A stretch of 64,000 nucleotides of DNA. It comes from Candidatus Hodarchaeota archaeon (GTDB lineage Archaea; Asgardarchaeota; Heimdallarchaeia; Hodarchaeales; Hodarchaeaceae). The position numbers and the translations under genes were made by a program. The notes beneath the pieces were generated by a model. It was not told the origin of the DNA. It searched no databases and was given only the letters and a program-made list of their open reading frames with translations. This document shows, piece after piece, positions 51,597 through 60,022 of the stretch (positions are counted from its first letter, which is position 1; each line of letters starts with the position of its first letter). The stretch lies in the NCBI GenBank assembly GCA_016840285.1, contig JAEOSR010000038.1, positions 84,418 through 148,417 on the forward strand. The letters run 5' to 3'.

Positions 51597-54401
51597 TTGA
51601 AAGGCCACCTAAAGTATTTTTTAAGGATGAGAGAAAAAGAAGCAATAATGAAAGAAACGATAACAACATCTGATGATGTAGCTAAAAAACTAGCTCAAGC
51701 TGCTCTAAATATTCGTAAGAATATTGAATGTCTTTTTTCTCTGGAGAAGGAGAATGGTCACCTTAATCAAGTATTTCAAGAGGTTAAGAATGTATTAATT
51801 CACGATCTAACATTGGAAACATTTGCAGACATGTATGCTCAGACGGTTACTTATGGGTTATTTGCTTTAAGAACTTACCAATTAGAAGAATTCAAATTAG
51901 ATCAGATTTTGGGTACAACCAATCTCTTTCTAAAGAATTATCTAACCAGAATTTTTCAGTTAAATGAAGATCAACGAATGCAGATGAATTTAAAAGATCT
52001 TGGAGTTAATAAACTAGTTCAAATACTTGAACAGACTGACATAGAAACGGTAATTCATGATTTCAGTAAGAAAGGGAGATCTGAAGATCCAATAATCCAC
52101 TTCTATGAAGAATTTCTAAATTCTTACGATCCCTGTCAAAAAATCAGTCGTGGTGTTTTTTATACTCCAGATCCAGTTGTTTCATTTATCGTTCGTTCAA
52201 TTAATCTAATTCTAAAGGAACATTTTGATTGTAAGAATGGACTAGCAGATGATTCTCACGTTATATTAAATGGAAAAAAAACCCCTAAAATTCAGATTCT
52301 TGACCCAGCAACAGGAACTGGCACATTTCTTAATCATATCGTTGATCTAATATACACTTTGTACAAAGAAAAGGAACAATACGATAGAAAAAACTTACAC
52401 CAGAAATGGACCTCTTACGTTGAAAGTAACCTCTTACCAAGACTTTTTGGTTTCGAACTATTAATGACACCGTACATAATCGCCAATCTTAAACTTGGAT
52501 TAAAACTAAAAGAAACTGGATATAATTTTCAGGATCAACGATTAGGAGTTTATTTGACCAATACATTAGAAGGAATAAACAGAAATAATAGAAACTCTCC
52601 AATTACAGGATTCTTTTCAAAAGAAGATAACTCCGCTAATAAAATTAAAATGGATTATCCAATATCAGTAGTGATAGGTAATCCTCCCTATTCAGGACAT
52701 TCGTCCAATAAATCTAAGTGGCTTAACAACCTTTTACGAGGAAAAAATGAGGATAAAACTCGAAAAGTCAATTATTTCAAAGTTGATGGCCATTCACTGG
52801 GAGAAAAAAATCCGAAATGGCTTAACGATGACTATGTGAAATTCATACGATTTGGTCAGTGGCGTATTGAAAAAACGGGATACGGTGTCTTAGCATTCAT
52901 AGCAAATCACAGTTTTATTGATAATCCGACTTTCAGAGGGATGAGGCGAGAACTGATGAAAACATTTACAGATATTTACATTCTGGACCTTCATGGGAAT
53001 ACAAGACGAAAAGAGGTATGCCCTGATGAATCCAAAGATGAAAATGTCTTCGACATCCAACAAGGAGTATGTATCTCGTTCTTTGTAAAGAACCCAGACA
53101 AAAAAGGAGAAACAGAAATATATAAAGCCGATTTGTGGGGATTACGAGAATTTAAATATCAGTTTTTAGAAACAAATGATTTTAGCACAATTGATTGGAA
53201 GACAGTTAATTCACATAGCCCTTGGTATATGTTCTATCAGTTGAACAACAAGCGATGGAAGGAATATCAATCCTGGTGGACCATTCCTGACATTTTTTCT
53301 GAATTTTCAGTTGGTATTATGACTGGTCAAGATGCTCTTACAGTTCAAGATGATCCTCTGAAAGTTCAAAGGATTATTGAAGACTTCGTCCTATTACCTG
53401 AACCTAATGTAAAGATAAAGTACGGTTTGAGGAATGAAAAACGTCAGTGGACTTATCAAAAAGCTAAACTTGATCTTGAAAGATTTGGATTAAATCAAAA
53501 AATGACAAAAGCTGAACTAAGGAAAAAAATTCGTAAGAAGATTGTTAATATTCTCTATCGTCCTTTTGATAAACGTCACACTTTTTTCACAGGAATTTCA
53601 AGAGGATTTCATGAGAGACCACGAGGGAAGGTCATGAAACATATGATTACTGGTAAAAACTTGGGTCTAATCATATCGAGGAATTCTAGACCTGCAGCTT
53701 GGAGAGATGTTCAGATAACTGAAGATATAATAGAACTAGGGGTTATGGCAACAAGACCTGGAAATAACGCACCATTATTTCCGTTATTTTTGTATAATAA
53801 AACAAAGAATGGATATAAAAGAGAAGAAAACTTCTCGGAAAACTTCAAAAAGTTCGTTATTGAAGAGTATGAGGCAAGAAATAAAATAATAGCAGAGGAT
53901 ATAATATTTTATATTTTTGCAATACTTCATTCGGATCAATATAGGGAAAGATACGAGGACTTTCTAAAAATAGATTATCCAAGAATCCCATTTACAGATA
54001 AATGGGAGCTATTTGTTGAATTAAAAGAAATGGGAAGAGAATTAGTAGAATTGCATTTAATGAGAGTGGAGGGATTAAGTGATCATAAAGTAAGATTGAG
54101 AGGATCAGAAGGACTACCCGAGGTTAAAAGACTGCAATATACTGCAGATAGCAGATTAAAAATCAATAAAGACCAATATTTTGAAGAAATTCTCCCAGAG
54201 GTTTATAACTTCTATATAGGAGGGTACCAAGTATGTCGAAAATGGTTAAGGGATCGTAAGGGAAAGGTACTATCAAAGAAAGACTTACAATACTTTTCAA
54301 TGATAGTTAAAGTAATTCAAAAAACAATTAGTATAATGGGAAGAATTGATCAAACAATAGAAAAGTATCATGGCTGGCCTTTGGCTTTTAATGAAAGCTA
54401 A
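51597..54401 (+). CDS. Type ISP-like restriction-modification methyltransferase (3)
   Basis: 934 residues. SRGVFYTPDPVVSFIV, motif I ILDPATGTGTF (234-244) and NPPY (362-365) define the methylase. The C-terminus (YNFYIGGYQVCRKWLRDRKG, then YFSMIVKVIQKTI) matches the type ISP C-terminal target recognition domain. Complete type ISP enzymes also have an N-terminal nuclease and helicase (about 1,500 residues in all); here they are absent and only ~180 helical residues precede the methylase. TTG 51597 is the longest start; ATG 51648 is an alternative. The last 4 bases overlap the convergent ICMT-like gene. Confidence 0.88.
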   Translation: MKGHLKYFLRMREKEAIMKETITTSDDVAKKLAQAALNIRKNIECLFSLEKENGHLNQVFQEVKNVLIHDLTLETFADMYAQTVTYGLFALRTYQLEEFKLDQILGTTNLFLKNYLTRIFQLNEDQRMQMNLKDLGVNKLVQILEQTDIETVIHDFSKKGRSEDPIIHFYEEFLNSYDPCQKISRGVFYTPDPVVSFIVRSINLILKEHFDCKNGLADDSHVILNGKKTPKIQILDPATGTGTFLNHIVDLIYTLYKEKEQYDRKNLHQKWTSYVESNLLPRLFGFELLMTPYIIANLKLGLKLKETGYNFQDQRLGVYLTNTLEGINRNNRNSPITGFFSKEDNSANKIKMDYPISVVIGNPPYSGHSSNKSKWLNNLLRGKNEDKTRKVNYFKVDGHSLGEKNPKWLNDDYVKFIRFGQWRIEKTGYGVLAFIANHSFIDNPTFRGMRRELMKTFTDIYILDLHGNTRRKEVCPDESKDENVFDIQQGVCISFFVKNPDKKGETEIYKADLWGLREFKYQFLETNDFSTIDWKTVNSHSPWYMFYQLNNKRWKEYQSWWTIPDIFSEFSVGIMTGQDALTVQDDPLKVQRIIEDFVLLPEPNVKIKYGLRNEKRQWTYQKAKLDLERFGLNQKMTKAELRKKIRKKIVNILYRPFDKRHTFFTGISRGFHERPRGKVMKHMITGKNLGLIISRNSRPAAWRDVQITEDIIELGVMATRPGNNAPLFPLFLYNKTKNGYKREENFSENFKKFVIEEYEARNKIIAEDIIFYIFAILHSDQYRERYEDFLKIDYPRIPFTDKWELFVELKEMGRELVELHLMRVEGLSDHKVRLRGSEGLPEVKRLQYTADSRLKINKDQYFEEILPEVYNFYIGGYQVCRKWLRDRKGKVLSKKDLQYFSMIVKVIQKTISIMGRIDQTIEKYHGWPLAFNES

Positions 54402-55033
54402 CTATCAAAATTCTTTCTTCGTAACCGTGGAAAAAAACGTCCCACCCTTTTTTGATAGTCACTATATTCTTCACCAAAATGGTCAACCAAAATGGCTTCC
54501 TCATATTTTGAGAGATCATAGTAACCATAAATCCCAGTTAAGAGAGGTAGTATCAACACATTTTGAAGAATCATTACAAATCCTAGGAAATAATAACAAT
54601 AGGAAGCATAGAGAGGATGTCGAATATAACTGTACATTCCTTTCTTCTCAAGTTCCTTTGGGAACCCCCACGAAAAAGCGCGTCGTCCACGAGAAATCCG
54701 TCCCCAAGAGGCGATGAAAGTCGCGATTAAAACAATGAAAAGGCCTAATGATTGGATTAAAGTATTTAATAGATCAAAGCTGAACAAAGTCTGATATCTA
54801 ACTATGTTAAGTTCAATTAGAGCATCAATGGGGACTAAAATAAATATTAACCACATATATCCTGAAACAAGGAAAGTTATAATCATTGTGAAATTTGTTT
54901 CAATTTGATGAGACCGTGCTTTTCCATTTTTTGAACCCCTAAGATATGTTGCCAAGTCCAAAGGAAGAGTTACGACGATATAGATAGTTAGATCAATTGC
55001 AAAGAAGAGACCAATTATTTGGTAATCTAACAT
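54398..55033 (-). CDS. Membrane methyltransferase, ICMT/PEMT-like (second copy)
   Basis: 211 residues, about five membrane helices, with the family signature MYSYIRHPLYASYCYYFLG and then EEAILVDHFGEEYSDYQKRVGRFFP. Related to, but longer and clearly different from, the 15818 protein. It would methylate a lipid or thiol group at the membrane using S-adenosylmethionine; substrate unknown. It lies just after hsdS on the same strand (9-base gap), perhaps by chance co-transcription. Confidence 0.85.
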   Translation of the reverse strand: MLDYQIIGLFFAIDLTIYIVVTLPLDLATYLRGSKNGKARSHQIETNFTMIITFLVSGYMWLIFILVPIDALIELNIVRYQTLFSFDLLNTLIQSLGLFIVLIATFIASWGRISRGRRAFSWGFPKELEKKGMYSYIRHPLYASYCYYFLGFVMILQNVLILPLLTGIYGYYDLSKYEEAILVDHFGEEYSDYQKRVGRFFPRLRRKNFDS

Positions 55034-55042
55034 TTGTATCCC

Positions 55043-56383
55043 TTACTTGTTGAGTGAATTATTTCTCAGTCTAAATTTACCTGATATTAGTATTGGGAGG
55101 AGGTTTTCCCGTAATTCGATAAGTTTTTCATTCTCATTGAGATTATTGATAATGATATCATAGAATGGATTAAAGAAAACACCAAACTTCTTAATAATAT
55201 CTTTAGGAGGAAGAAGGATTTCTATGGATTCAATATCTGAACTACTAATGTTGGGTTGGGCAGTACCCAAAGCTAGGTTCTTTAAAATCCACTGATACCT
55301 CTTACTGGACAATAATAAAAAGATAAAATACAATCCATTTTCTACTCTTTCTTTAAACATACCAACTCGTTGATTTAACCATAGTTCCCTATTAGTTTTA
55401 GGAATTATACCCATTTTTCCAACATTGGATCCAGTCATTGCGATAAGAACAGATCCAGAATCAATTGAAAATCTTTTATCTAATTTTGACACTGTTTCTC
55501 TTGAAATACACTGAGTATCTTTAATATCAACAACATCTTCTGAAATATTCTTTATTTTTATCACACCAATATTGCCATGCTCCAAGAAATCTTTACTCTT
55601 AAAAGCGAACCCTGCTTGAACTCGAACAATGTCCCCTATGGAACCAACCCTCCAGCTTTTAGGTATTTCATTACCTATTTTGTCCGAAAAAATTCGTGTA
55701 TCCCCACTAGATTTGTGGAAATTATCAAATTTTTCAGAGAATTTGAATTCTTCAAACCAATGCTTGAATAGTACATAACCTATCAATTTAATGGTGTTAT
55801 TTATCTTGAAATTAATTTTAATTTTGTCATCTATTTTCGATAGAACTTTTCCAATTCTTTTTTGCTCAGTTCCAGGAGGAAATGGTATAAGTGACCTTTC
55901 AATTACATCTGGGGTAAAAGCTGGATAAGCTGATGTATGAGTGTCTGCGATTGCTGTCAAAAAGTCCGTATAGTATTTGCTGGTTAAATAATAATATAAG
56001 AAATGGGGATCAATACTTTTAGCAGAAATCACTACAAATCCCGTAGAAGCCACTAATTGTTCTGAGCTTTTCGAAATAAATGTATAATGCTTCAAATTGG
56101 GCCTGACAGTAGAAATAAGAATATCATTGTCTCTAACAACTCTCTTCGCTCTACTTGGAGCATGTACAGTTGATATTCTTTTGGTTTCTATGATTCTTCC
56201 TTCTTTAACAGAGGAGATGTCAATATAATCTATTTCTTCATGGGTGAAAGGCTTACTAATCTGTATTTCATTAATCTTAGCTACTTGTTTGATTTTTCTT
56301 ATTTCCCAGTCAACAGGGATGGTTCCGATCTCAGTTTCTTTGAATTTAGTGGTAGGTTTAGAGATCAAACCCCAAATCACCAA
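55043..56383 (-). CDS. hsdS: Type I restriction-modification specificity subunit
   Basis: 446 residues with two target recognition domains. The first begins after ETEIGTIPVDWEIRKIKQV, the second after IGNEIPKSWRVGSIGDIV, each followed by a conserved helical spacer (PPGTEQKRIGKVLSKIDDKI and LPPKDIIKKFGVFFNPFYD). The two half-sites set a bipartite DNA target. The gene overlaps the upstream hsdM by 26 bases, a normal hsdMS arrangement. hsdR is not found in the window. Confidence 0.93.
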   Translation of the reverse strand: MVIWGLISKPTTKFKETEIGTIPVDWEIRKIKQVAKINEIQISKPFTHEEIDYIDISSVKEGRIIETKRISTVHAPSRAKRVVRDNDILISTVRPNLKHYTFISKSSEQLVASTGFVVISAKSIDPHFLYYYLTSKYYTDFLTAIADTHTSAYPAFTPDVIERSLIPFPPGTEQKRIGKVLSKIDDKIKINFKINNTIKLIGYVLFKHWFEEFKFSEKFDNFHKSSGDTRIFSDKIGNEIPKSWRVGSIGDIVRVQAGFAFKSKDFLEHGNIGVIKIKNISEDVVDIKDTQCISRETVSKLDKRFSIDSGSVLIAMTGSNVGKMGIIPKTNRELWLNQRVGMFKERVENGLYFIFLLLSSKRYQWILKNLALGTAQPNISSSDIESIEILLPPKDIIKKFGVFFNPFYDIIINNLNENEKLIELRENLLPILISGKFRLRNNSLNK

Positions 56384-57830
56384 GATTTTCTCTTATTAAT
56401 TCTACTAATGCCTCTGATTGCTTAAACTGTTCTGCCAGCTCAGTTAACAGTTGATCCATTTTCACATCGAAAGAGTCATCTGTGTCATCTATTCTTGGTA
56501 CTCCAATATAGCGTGCAGGTGTCAGAATATACTTATTCTCACGGATTTGACTAATTTCTACTGCCTTACAATACCCAAGAATATCAGAATACTCATCCGT
56601 TCCAGTTCTCCAAGAATTGTATGTCTCAGAAATATGTTTAATATCGTTTCCAGTTAGGTGTTTATGGATTCTATCGATTAACACTCCAAATTCCCGTGCA
56701 TCGATGAAAAGGATTTCATTTCTCCGATCGATCTTCTTTTGTTTACCTTGTTTAATAATCCACAAACATGCAGGAATACTTGTATTGTAGAATAGTCTAT
56801 CAGGTAAGGTCACTATACAGTCAATCAGATCAGCTTCTATTATATTCCTCCGAATATTACCCTCGTTAGATGTTGTTGAACTTAATGACCCATTTGTAAG
56901 GATAAAGCCAGCAATTCCAGACGGAGATAAATGATGAATGAAATGTTGTATCCAAGCGAAATTGGCATTTCTGACTGGAGGAATGCCGTATTTCCAGCGA
57001 ATATCCTGACGGAGCTGATCCCCTTTCCAATCTTTAACATTGAATGGGGGATTTGCTAAGATGAAGTCGGCTTTGAGATCCTCATGTAAATCATTGGAGA
57101 AACTATCTCCCCATCTAATGTTACCATCGATTCCACGAATCGCAAGATTCATCTTGCAAAGGCTCCAAGTAGTGCGATTAGATTCCTGACCAGATATTGT
57201 GAGATCATGAGGGCCCCCCCCATGAGAACGGACAAATCCATCAGTTAGGATAAATATTCCCCCAGATCCACAACATGGGTCATAAACTCTTCCTTTATAT
57301 GGTTTAACCATTTCTATCAGGAGCTTCACAACACTGGGAGGAGTATAAAACTGGCCACCTTTTTTCCCTTCTGCTTTGGCAAATTGGCCAAGAAAATATT
57401 CAAACACCCTTCCAAGAATATCTTTATTTCTGCTTTCCTCTGCTTCTAATTCAATTGCCCCGATTAAAATTACTAGTTCACTTAAGCGTTGAGTATCTAA
57501 ACCCTTACGTGAATAATTCTTTGGTAGAACTCCTTTTAATGAAGGATTTTCCTTTTCAATTGTTTCCATTGCATTATCTATGAGTTTTCCTATTTCAGGT
57601 TTCTCGATATTATCCTTTAGATATTCCCAGCGAGCCGTTGGGGGGACTGAAAGGGCCCTTTGGTGACTATCTCCGACACCTTGAAGATCAGAAATATGCT
57701 TCAAGAAGATTAGACCCAAAACTACAGTACGATACTCTGATGCATCCAAGTTACTTCGTAATTTTTCAGCAGATCTCCACAATTTCTCTTCAAAGCGAAG
57801 ATTAGTACTAGTGGAATGATTTTTAACCAT
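56358..57830 (-). CDS. hsdM: Type I restriction-modification methyltransferase subunit (4)
   Basis: 490 residues. The N-terminal helical HsdM_N domain (RFEEKLWRSAEKLRSNLDASEY) is followed by the N6-adenine methylase: GGQFYTPPSVVKLL, motif I DPCCGSGGIF (184-193) and NPPF (260-263). It forms M2S1 with HsdS and methylates both half-sites. A ~158-base gap upstream, before the ABC genes, should hold the terminator or promoter. With no hsdR the complex would only methylate here, unless hsdR is elsewhere in the genome. Confidence 0.95.
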   Translation of the reverse strand: MVKNHSTSTNLRFEEKLWRSAEKLRSNLDASEYRTVVLGLIFLKHISDLQGVGDSHQRALSVPPTARWEYLKDNIEKPEIGKLIDNAMETIEKENPSLKGVLPKNYSRKGLDTQRLSELVILIGAIELEAEESRNKDILGRVFEYFLGQFAKAEGKKGGQFYTPPSVVKLLIEMVKPYKGRVYDPCCGSGGIFILTDGFVRSHGGGPHDLTISGQESNRTTWSLCKMNLAIRGIDGNIRWGDSFSNDLHEDLKADFILANPPFNVKDWKGDQLRQDIRWKYGIPPVRNANFAWIQHFIHHLSPSGIAGFILTNGSLSSTTSNEGNIRRNIIEADLIDCIVTLPDRLFYNTSIPACLWIIKQGKQKKIDRRNEILFIDAREFGVLIDRIHKHLTGNDIKHISETYNSWRTGTDEYSDILGYCKAVEISQIRENKYILTPARYIGVPRIDDTDDSFDVKMDQLLTELAEQFKQSEALVELIRENLGDLGFDL

Positions 57831-57988
57831 AGATATCTTTTCCGTTGTTTTAAAGTCATATAAATAGAAAAATGTTAATTATTTAGGTCATTTGAAGATA
57901 GGCAACGTCTTTTCTTAAGAAAGTGATTAAAATTTAATATATTTATTTACTCCTTCTCAAAGACCTAGAAAAAAAAGAAATAAAGGGA

Positions 57989-60022
57989 TTAGTCGGTACC
58001 TTTTTCTTTCATCCATTCACGCATTTTTTTAGGATTAAATCCTTCTTTTTCCATCGTGGCGTGCATTTCTTCAGGATCTAATCCCCTTTCCTTCATCATG
58101 GCATGGATGCGATTAGGACTCATACCATGACCTTGCATCATTTTCCCCATACCTGCATGCATACCTTCAGGCATAGAAGTTGGTTCACGTGTAGGAGCTT
58201 TATAAACTTCAGCTAACTCTTCTACTCCTTGATGTGCATAATAAGTATGATATAATTCGGCATATACTCCATCTTTGGCAAGGAGTTCCTCATGAGTGCC
58301 AAGCTCAACTAATTTCCCCTTCTCAAAGACAGCTAAGCGATCTACATCTCGAATAGTTGTTAATCGATGAGCAATCACAAAAGTTGTCCGACCCTTAAAT
58401 AAAGCCTTTTGTGCTAGTTGGACTAAACTCTCGGAATAGGCATCAAGACGTGACGTGGCTTCATCGAGTACGAGAATCTTAGGATCCGCAAGCATTGTAC
58501 GTGCAATTGTAATCATCTGTCGTTGTCCTGAACTCAAACCTTTCCCACTTTCCTTCAACATTGTTTGATATCCATTGGATAATGCTTCTATGAAGTCATC
58601 TGCTCCGATAAGTTTACACAATTCATAGATTTCACGATCGCTCACCTCTGGATTACCATAACGAATATTCTCAAGAACTGTATCTGCAAACAAGTACGGT
58701 TCTTGGGGAATTAAGCCTATAGAAGTATGCAAACTTTCCAGCTTTATGTCATGTAAGTCTTGATTTCCAATTAGGATCTGCCCCTCTGTTGGATCATAAA
58801 AACGAGTGAGAAGAGCTGCTAGTGTTGTCTTTCCTGCTCCTGTATGACCGACAATCGCGATCTTTTCTCCCTCCTCAACCTTGAAAGTGACAGATTGAAG
58901 AACAGGAGTCCCTTTCACATATTCGTACGAGACATTATCAAGAGTAACACTTGTATCCTGTAATGAAAGGGATTTCGCATCTAATGAGTTTGTTACTTGT
59001 GGTTTTTGCTCAAGAACGTCCGCTATCCTATCCATAGCAGCTAATGATGACTGGAGCTGGGGGTAATACATTGCTAAGTGAAGTATGGGACTTAAGAAGC
59101 GTTGGACAAGAATTGTTCCCAGATAGATTGACCCAATACTAATCGCAGATTCTGGTAGCCATCCACCAACAATGAGAGTCAAAGCGACAAGGATCATGGA
59201 AACCATGGATACGGCGGGGAACATAAAGTTAAATATGGCACCCATTTGCTTGAAATATTGGTAAGTTTTTTGATTAAGTTCATAAAGAATAGAAGAAGAC
59301 CATTCCTCACGGTTAAACGATTTTGCAATTGAAACTCCAGCAAGACTTTCTGCCATTTGGCCTGACACTTCTCCATACGATTTTCGGACACGATACATGA
59401 TTTTCCGTCCAAGTGTACCGAGAATTCCTGCTAAAATCGCTGCCACAGGTATTGCGAGTAATGCAATTCCAGTTATTATCCAACTGGTAGCTAAAAGGAG
59501 AAAGAATGTTCCGAAAGTCAAAAGGAGTTGGGAACTCGCATTTGTGACAACAGTGATACCAGTTGCCAATTCATCCGTATCACTTGTCACACGACTAGTT
59601 ACGTTCCCACTTTGTTCTTGTTTATGGAATGACATATCAGCAGAGACTAGCCGATAAAAAACATCAGTTCGGACATCATGTAACATCTTAGCTTTTAATC
59701 GAGCAAGGATATATGTGTTAACAGCGTTAACGACCCAAATAGCTAGTGAAATTATTAAGAAGACGATGAATAGAAAACCAAGGAAATCCACGTCTGGAGT
59801 AAGTGTTACAACAGCTGCATCTAGACCTTCGCTTATTATCAATGGGGAGATGATGGATCCAATAGCATAAACAAATATTAAGAGTGCTGAAACAAGAAGA
59901 AGTCCCTTAAAAGGTACTAAATATCCCCACAACATCTTAAGAAGTTGTTTTGTGGGTCGAACTTTCTTATGTTTAGTATCTGCAAAGAATCCGTGGGGTC
60001 CACGGCCTCGACTATGAGCCAT
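57989..60022 (-). CDS. ABC exporter half-transporter A (permease-ATPase) with Met/His-rich tail
   Basis: 677 residues. N-terminal six-helix ABC exporter domain (~30-330), then an ATPase with Walker A GHTGAGKTT, signature LSSGQRQ and Walker B ILVLDEATS with the catalytic Glu. It shares the adjacent TGA/ATG junction with half-transporter B, so the two are one operon and probably a heterodimer. The last ~68 residues are an unusual extension with about 12 Met and 4 His and three 14-residue repeats. Such a tail is not part of the family core. Drug, lipid or peptide export is the family role. Confidence 0.94.
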   Translation of the reverse strand: MAHSRGRGPHGFFADTKHKKVRPTKQLLKMLWGYLVPFKGLLLVSALLIFVYAIGSIISPLIISEGLDAAVVTLTPDVDFLGFLFIVFLIISLAIWVVNAVNTYILARLKAKMLHDVRTDVFYRLVSADMSFHKQEQSGNVTSRVTSDTDELATGITVVTNASSQLLLTFGTFFLLLATSWIITGIALLAIPVAAILAGILGTLGRKIMYRVRKSYGEVSGQMAESLAGVSIAKSFNREEWSSSILYELNQKTYQYFKQMGAIFNFMFPAVSMVSMILVALTLIVGGWLPESAISIGSIYLGTILVQRFLSPILHLAMYYPQLQSSLAAMDRIADVLEQKPQVTNSLDAKSLSLQDTSVTLDNVSYEYVKGTPVLQSVTFKVEEGEKIAIVGHTGAGKTTLAALLTRFYDPTEGQILIGNQDLHDIKLESLHTSIGLIPQEPYLFADTVLENIRYGNPEVSDREIYELCKLIGADDFIEALSNGYQTMLKESGKGLSSGQRQMITIARTMLADPKILVLDEATSRLDAYSESLVQLAQKALFKGRTTFVIAHRLTTIRDVDRLAVFEKGKLVELGTHEELLAKDGVYAELYHTYYAHQGVEELAEVYKAPTREPTSMPEGMHAGMGKMMQGHGMSPNRIHAMMKERGLDPEEMHATMEKEGFNPKKMREWMKEKGTD
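58001..58126 (-). repeat. Three 14-residue Met/His repeats in the ABC exporter tail
   Basis: Residues 633-646, 647-660 and 661-674 follow the pattern Gly-hydrophobic-x-Pro-x-x-(Ile/Met)-(His/Arg)-x-x-Met-charged-x-charged (GMSPNRIHAMMKER; GLDPEEMHATMEKE; GFNPKKMREWMKEK). Methionine and histidine spacing could bind Cu(I) or Ag(I), or form an amphipathic helix pair; both are inferences. Confidence 0.7.

Noticed and set aside
54402..54717. Open plus-strand frame after the type ISP-like gene
   Set aside because: It lies antisense to the clear ICMT-like membrane protein and has no protein-like pattern.
46000..57830. Complete type I, BREX or DISARM system
   Set aside because: No HsdR, PglZ, BrxC, DrmA/B or other required component is recognisable; only methylases and HsdS are present.
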